Source: Parvibaculum sp039973015 (GTDB taxonomy: Bacteria > Pseudomonadota > Alphaproteobacteria > Parvibaculales > Parvibaculaceae). Taken from it: 64,000 nucleotides of DNA. Made by a program: the position numbers and the translations under genes. The stretch covers positions 1-64,000 of the forward strand of contig NZ_JBDWLT010000013.1 of the NCBI RefSeq assembly GCF_039973015.1. Reading direction: 5' to 3'. This document shows positions 61,125-64,000 of the stretch, in pieces. The notes beneath the pieces are model-generated. The model did not search any database. It saw only the letters and a program-made list of their open reading frames with translations, and had not been told where the DNA came from. Every line of letters starts with the position of its first letter. Within the stretch, counting starts at the first letter, position 1.

Positions 61125-61267
61125 CCAAATGCCAGAGTTTCGCAGCTTCTCGGGGCCTTTGGGGGGCATTGCGAGGAAAATTGGGAAGCAATGTGGTCGA
61201 AACGGCTCACATATCGCGCCGTCGGGATGGCATTCGTTTCCTTCCGGGGCAGGCACTCGCGATCTAG

Positions 61268-63322
61268 TCAGATATCGAGATCGTGCGCGAAAGCAGCGTG
61301 TTCCTGAATGAACTGAAAGCGTAGTTCAGCCTTGTTGCCCATCAGCCTTTCGATGGCGCCGCTGGTTTCCTTGACTTCCGATTCCGGTACCACCACCCGC
61401 ATCAACGTGCGTTTGCCGCGCGCCATGGTGGTTTCCTTGAGTTGGGCAGGCATCATTTCGCCAAGACCCTTGAAACGGCTCACCTCGACTTTTCCCTTAC
61501 CGGTAAACTCCTTCTTCAGCAGTTCATCCTTGTGCGCGTCGTCACGGGCATAAAGCGTCTTGCCCCCCTGCGTCAGCTTGTAGAGCGGCGGCACCGCCAT
61601 ATAAAGGTGCCCCTCGTCGATCAGCTTCGGCATCTCCCGGTAGAAGAAGGTGATGAGGAGCGAAGCAATATGCGCGCCGTCCACGTCGGCGTCGGTCATG
61701 ATGATGACCTTGTCGTAGCGCAAATCTTCGTCGCGATAATGCGAACCGGAGCGCACACCGAGGGCTTGCATCAGGTCGGTGATTTGCTGGCTTTGCGCGA
61801 GTTTCGCGCCGCTCGCGCTGGCGACGTTAAGTATCTTTCCCCGCAACGGCAGGATCGCCTGGCTCGCACGGTCGCGCGCCTGCTTTGCTGAGCCGCCGGC
61901 GCTGTCCCCTTCGACGAGGAAGATCTCGGAGCCATCAGCCGCCGACTGGCTGCAATCGGCGAGCTTGCCGGGAAGACGCAGCTTGCGCGTTGCCGTCTTG
62001 CGCGCCACGTCTTTTTCCTGCCGCCGCCGGAGTCTGTCGTCTGCCCGGTCGACCACCCATTCAAGCAGCTTGTTCGCCTGCTGCGGTGCCGCCGTTAGCC
62101 AATGGTCGAAATGGTCGCCAATGGCTTTTTCGACGAGCTTCTGCGCTTCTGCGCTGGCGAGCTTTTCTTTCGTCTGGCCCTGAAACTCGGGTTCGCGGAT
62201 AAAGACGGAGAGCATGGCGCCAGCGGTGCCAAGAACGTCGTCGGCCTGAATTTGTGACGCCTTCTTGTTGCCCACGAGGTCGCCATAGGCTTTGAGGCCC
62301 TTGGTGAGCGCCGCACGAAGCCCGGCTTCGTGCGTACCGCCTTCAACTGTCGGTACGGTGTTGCAGTAGGAGTTCACGAAGCCGTCGCCACCACCGAACC
62401 AGGCAATGGCCCATTCGACGGAACCGTGGCTGCCGGCCCTCGAGACTTTGCCAACGAAGGGCTCCGCCGTCACGGTGTCGTAACCATCGATGGTGATCTT
62501 CAGGTAGTCGACGAGGCCGCCAGGAAAATGCAGCACCTCGTTCGCGGGCGTGGTGTCTTTCTCGCCGATCAGCGACGGTGCGCAGGACCAGCGGATTTCG
62601 ACGCCGCCGAAGAGATAGGCTTTGGAGCGCGCCATCTTGTAGAGGCGTTTCGGAATGAAATGCGCGCCTTTGCCAAAGATCTCAGCATCGGGGTGAAAGG
62701 TGATCTTCGTGCCACGGCGGTTCTGGATACGGCCCTTGTTTTCCAGTTTCGTCTTCGGCGTACCGCGCTCATAGCTCTGCGTGTAAAGCGTCTGGTCGCG
62801 CGCGACTTCGACCTCGAAGAGGTCGGAAAGCGCATTCACAACCGAGATACCGACCCCGTGCAGGCCGCCCGATGTTTCATAGGCCTTCCCGCCGAACTTG
62901 CCGCCGGAGTGAAGCGTCGTGAGGATAACTTCCAGTGCCGACTTGTTCTTGAACTTCGGATGCGGGTCGACGGGAATGCCGCGGCCATTATCCGCGACCG
63001 TCAGGCTGCCATCCTCGTGGAGCGTGACCTCGATCCAGTTGGCGTGCCCGGCCACCGCTTCGTCCATCGAGTTGTCGAGCACCTCGGCAAAGAGATGGTG
63101 CAGGGCCTTCTCGTCCGTGCCGCCAATATACATGCCCGGCCGCCGCCGCACGGGCTCCAGTCCTTCCAGAACTTCAATGTCTTTGGCCGAATAGCTCTCT
63201 CCTTTGACGCTATCTGCCTTGGACGTGGATTGGCGCGCCTTGGCGGCGGGCTTCGGTGCGCTCGCCGGGGCGGAGAAGAGATCGTCGGTATCGTTGGATT
63301 TGCTCGTCTTGCGGGCGGCCAT
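61268..63322 (-). CDS. parE: DNA topoisomerase IV subunit B
   Basis: ATPase subunit of the enzyme that separates linked chromosomes. 684 residues. GHKL ATPase: 'VLDNSMDEAVAGHANW', 'DNGRGIPVD', 'GGLHGVGISVVNALS'. TOPRIM: 'FLVEGDSAGGSAKQARDR' and 'MTDADVDGAHIASL' with the metal ligands. 'FKGLGEMMPAQLKETTM' fits ParE rather than GyrB. The first 45 residues are a Lys/Ser/Ala-rich extension ('ARKTSKSNDTDDLFSAP'). The ATG at 63322 starts that head; a longer frame to 63415 has no better site. parC is not in the window. Confidence 0.9.
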   Translation of the reverse strand: MAARKTSKSNDTDDLFSAPASAPKPAAKARQSTSKADSVKGESYSAKDIEVLEGLEPVRRRPGMYIGGTDEKALHHLFAEVLDNSMDEAVAGHANWIEVTLHEDGSLTVADNGRGIPVDPHPKFKNKSALEVILTTLHSGGKFGGKAYETSGGLHGVGISVVNALSDLFEVEVARDQTLYTQSYERGTPKTKLENKGRIQNRRGTKITFHPDAEIFGKGAHFIPKRLYKMARSKAYLFGGVEIRWSCAPSLIGEKDTTPANEVLHFPGGLVDYLKITIDGYDTVTAEPFVGKVSRAGSHGSVEWAIAWFGGGDGFVNSYCNTVPTVEGGTHEAGLRAALTKGLKAYGDLVGNKKASQIQADDVLGTAGAMLSVFIREPEFQGQTKEKLASAEAQKLVEKAIGDHFDHWLTAAPQQANKLLEWVVDRADDRLRRRQEKDVARKTATRKLRLPGKLADCSQSAADGSEIFLVEGDSAGGSAKQARDRASQAILPLRGKILNVASASGAKLAQSQQITDLMQALGVRSGSHYRDEDLRYDKVIIMTDADVDGAHIASLLITFFYREMPKLIDEGHLYMAVPPLYKLTQGGKTLYARDDAHKDELLKKEFTGKGKVEVSRFKGLGEMMPAQLKETTMARGKRTLMRVVVPESEVKETSGAIERLMGNKAELRFQFIQEHAAFAHDLDI

Positions 63323-63510
63323 GAACTCGAAACTTTGTGGAGGAGAATCACTCGGATTGTAGGGCGCGGCGGCGAGTGCGCCAACGCTGCCGCTTATAAC
63401 CGATACCGTTACCAAGGGCGAGCACGAGGACAGGGCCTAGTCTTGTTTGCCCTCCCGGCTGGATATGCGAAAGTCGGCCAACCTTATCGGGCTGGGAGGC
63501 TTACTTGGAT

Positions 63511-64000
63511 ATGTCCGCGAATATTTCATCGCCGTTGACACTGCCGTGCGGCGCCACGTTGAAGAACCGTATCGCCAAAGGCGCCATGACCGAAGGTCTG
63601 GGCGATCCCTTCAACCGGGCGACGTCCGGCCATGTGCGGCTCTATCGGCGCTGGGCCGAGGGCGGTGCCGGCATGCTTCTCACTGGCAATGTCCAGGTCG
63701 ACCGGCGCTATCTGGAGCGGCCCGGCAACGTCGCCATCGACGGCGAACAGTCGAACGAGGCCATCGCGGCGCTCCGTGAATATGCTAAGGCCGGAACGGC
63801 AAACGACACCCATCTCTGGATGCAGATTTCGCATGCCGGGCGTCAGACCCCGGCGCTCGTGAACAAAGAGCCGGTCGGTCCCTCCGACAAGGCGCTGGAA
63901 ATGCCCGGCAGCCAGTTCGGCAAGCCGCGTGCCCTGACCGGCACCGAGATCGAGGATGTGATCCGCCGCTTTGCTCATACAGCTACAATAGCGCGCGACA
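63511..64000 (+). CDS. NADH:flavin oxidoreductase (old yellow enzyme family), 5' part
   Basis: 163 codons are visible before the window ends, about 40 percent of a usual member. 'NRIAKGAMTEGLGD' near the N terminus binds FMN, and 'LWMQISHAGRQ' is the conserved 'Q-x-x-H-A-G-R' segment of the FMN/substrate site. These enzymes reduce activated double bonds with NAD(P)H. The ATG at 63511 is used; a TTG at 63505 has GGAGG at a better spacing. It is divergent from parE. Whether it carries a further Fe-S domain cannot be seen. Confidence 0.88.
   Translation, partial: MSANISSPLTLPCGATLKNRIAKGAMTEGLGDPFNRATSGHVRLYRRWAEGGAGMLLTGNVQVDRRYLERPGNVAIDGEQSNEAIAALREYAKAGTANDTHLWMQISHAGRQTPALVNKEPVGPSDKALEMPGSQFGKPRALTGTEIEDVIRRFAHTATIARD

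Noticed and set aside
61129..61311. 60-codon plus-strand frame between the helicase and parE genes
   Set aside because: It overlaps the parE 3' end, has no ribosome-binding site and no recognisable features.

Overview
The window reads as chromosomal DNA of a GC-rich alphaproteobacterium. The evidence is gene content and order: the block NDUFA12 / mlaD / DUF2155 / aat / accC / accB / aroQ, the run rne / amidase / PBP1A / prfB, an IscR-headed suf operon with two cysteine desulfurases, a B12-dependent ribonucleotide reductase, and an RNase E whose S1 domain carries a long acidic insertion. A member of the Hyphomicrobiales or Parvibaculales (Parvibaculum-like) fits, but this is inferred from synteny and not proven. 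I saw no tRNA, rRNA, CRISPR array, insertion sequence or prophage.

Layout. 0-5 kb: an orphan lipoprotein whose ribosome-binding site sits in a hairpin, then nrdJ behind a structured leader of about 220 nt. 5-10.4 kb: a CheY-like regulator, envelope and respiratory accessory genes, aat, and the aroQ-accB-accC operon. 10.7-16.2 kb: thiS-thiG, a SulP transporter with a tandem universal stress protein, and a DUF421-DUF2254 membrane pair. 16.2-22.3 kb: an MECR-like reductase, a fatty acid desaturase, a DsbA-like protein with an M48 chaperone-protease, and a gamma-glutamyltransferase-like lipoprotein. 22.4-31.5 kb: rne, a 0.9-kb intergenic region, a cell wall amidase, PBP1A, and a BaiN-type flavoprotein that seems to start at CTG. 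31.5-34.2 kb: a lower-GC insert with palindromic repeats and two exported proteins of unknown function. 34.5-43.5 kb: prfB with its programmed frameshift, bactofilin plus M23 peptidase, bcp plus DUF455, and a large AsmA-like protein. 43.5-54.7 kb: tyrS, anmK, a hydrolase, the iscR-suf operon and a decayed tfoX-like gene. 54.7-64 kb: two PaaG-like hydratases, a diguanylate cyclase, an aldehyde dehydrogenase, a DEAD-box helicase, parE and the 5' part of an old-yellow-enzyme-family gene.

How it works together. Most genes are housekeeping and fall in four themes: envelope building and remodelling (amidase, PBP1A, M23-bactofilin, MlaD, AsmA-like, M48), lipid and CoA metabolism (accBC, desaturase, MECR-like, PaaG-like pair), Fe-S cluster assembly (eight genes, apparently autoregulated by IscR at a site over the -35 box), and nucleic-acid functions (nrdJ, rne, prfB, DEAD-box, parE). 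The parts that depart from the usual are the nrdJ leader, the CTG start at 30333, the insert between PBP1A and prfB, the long region upstream of rne, and the tfoX pseudogene. I did not find a convincing new multi-gene defence or mobile system.
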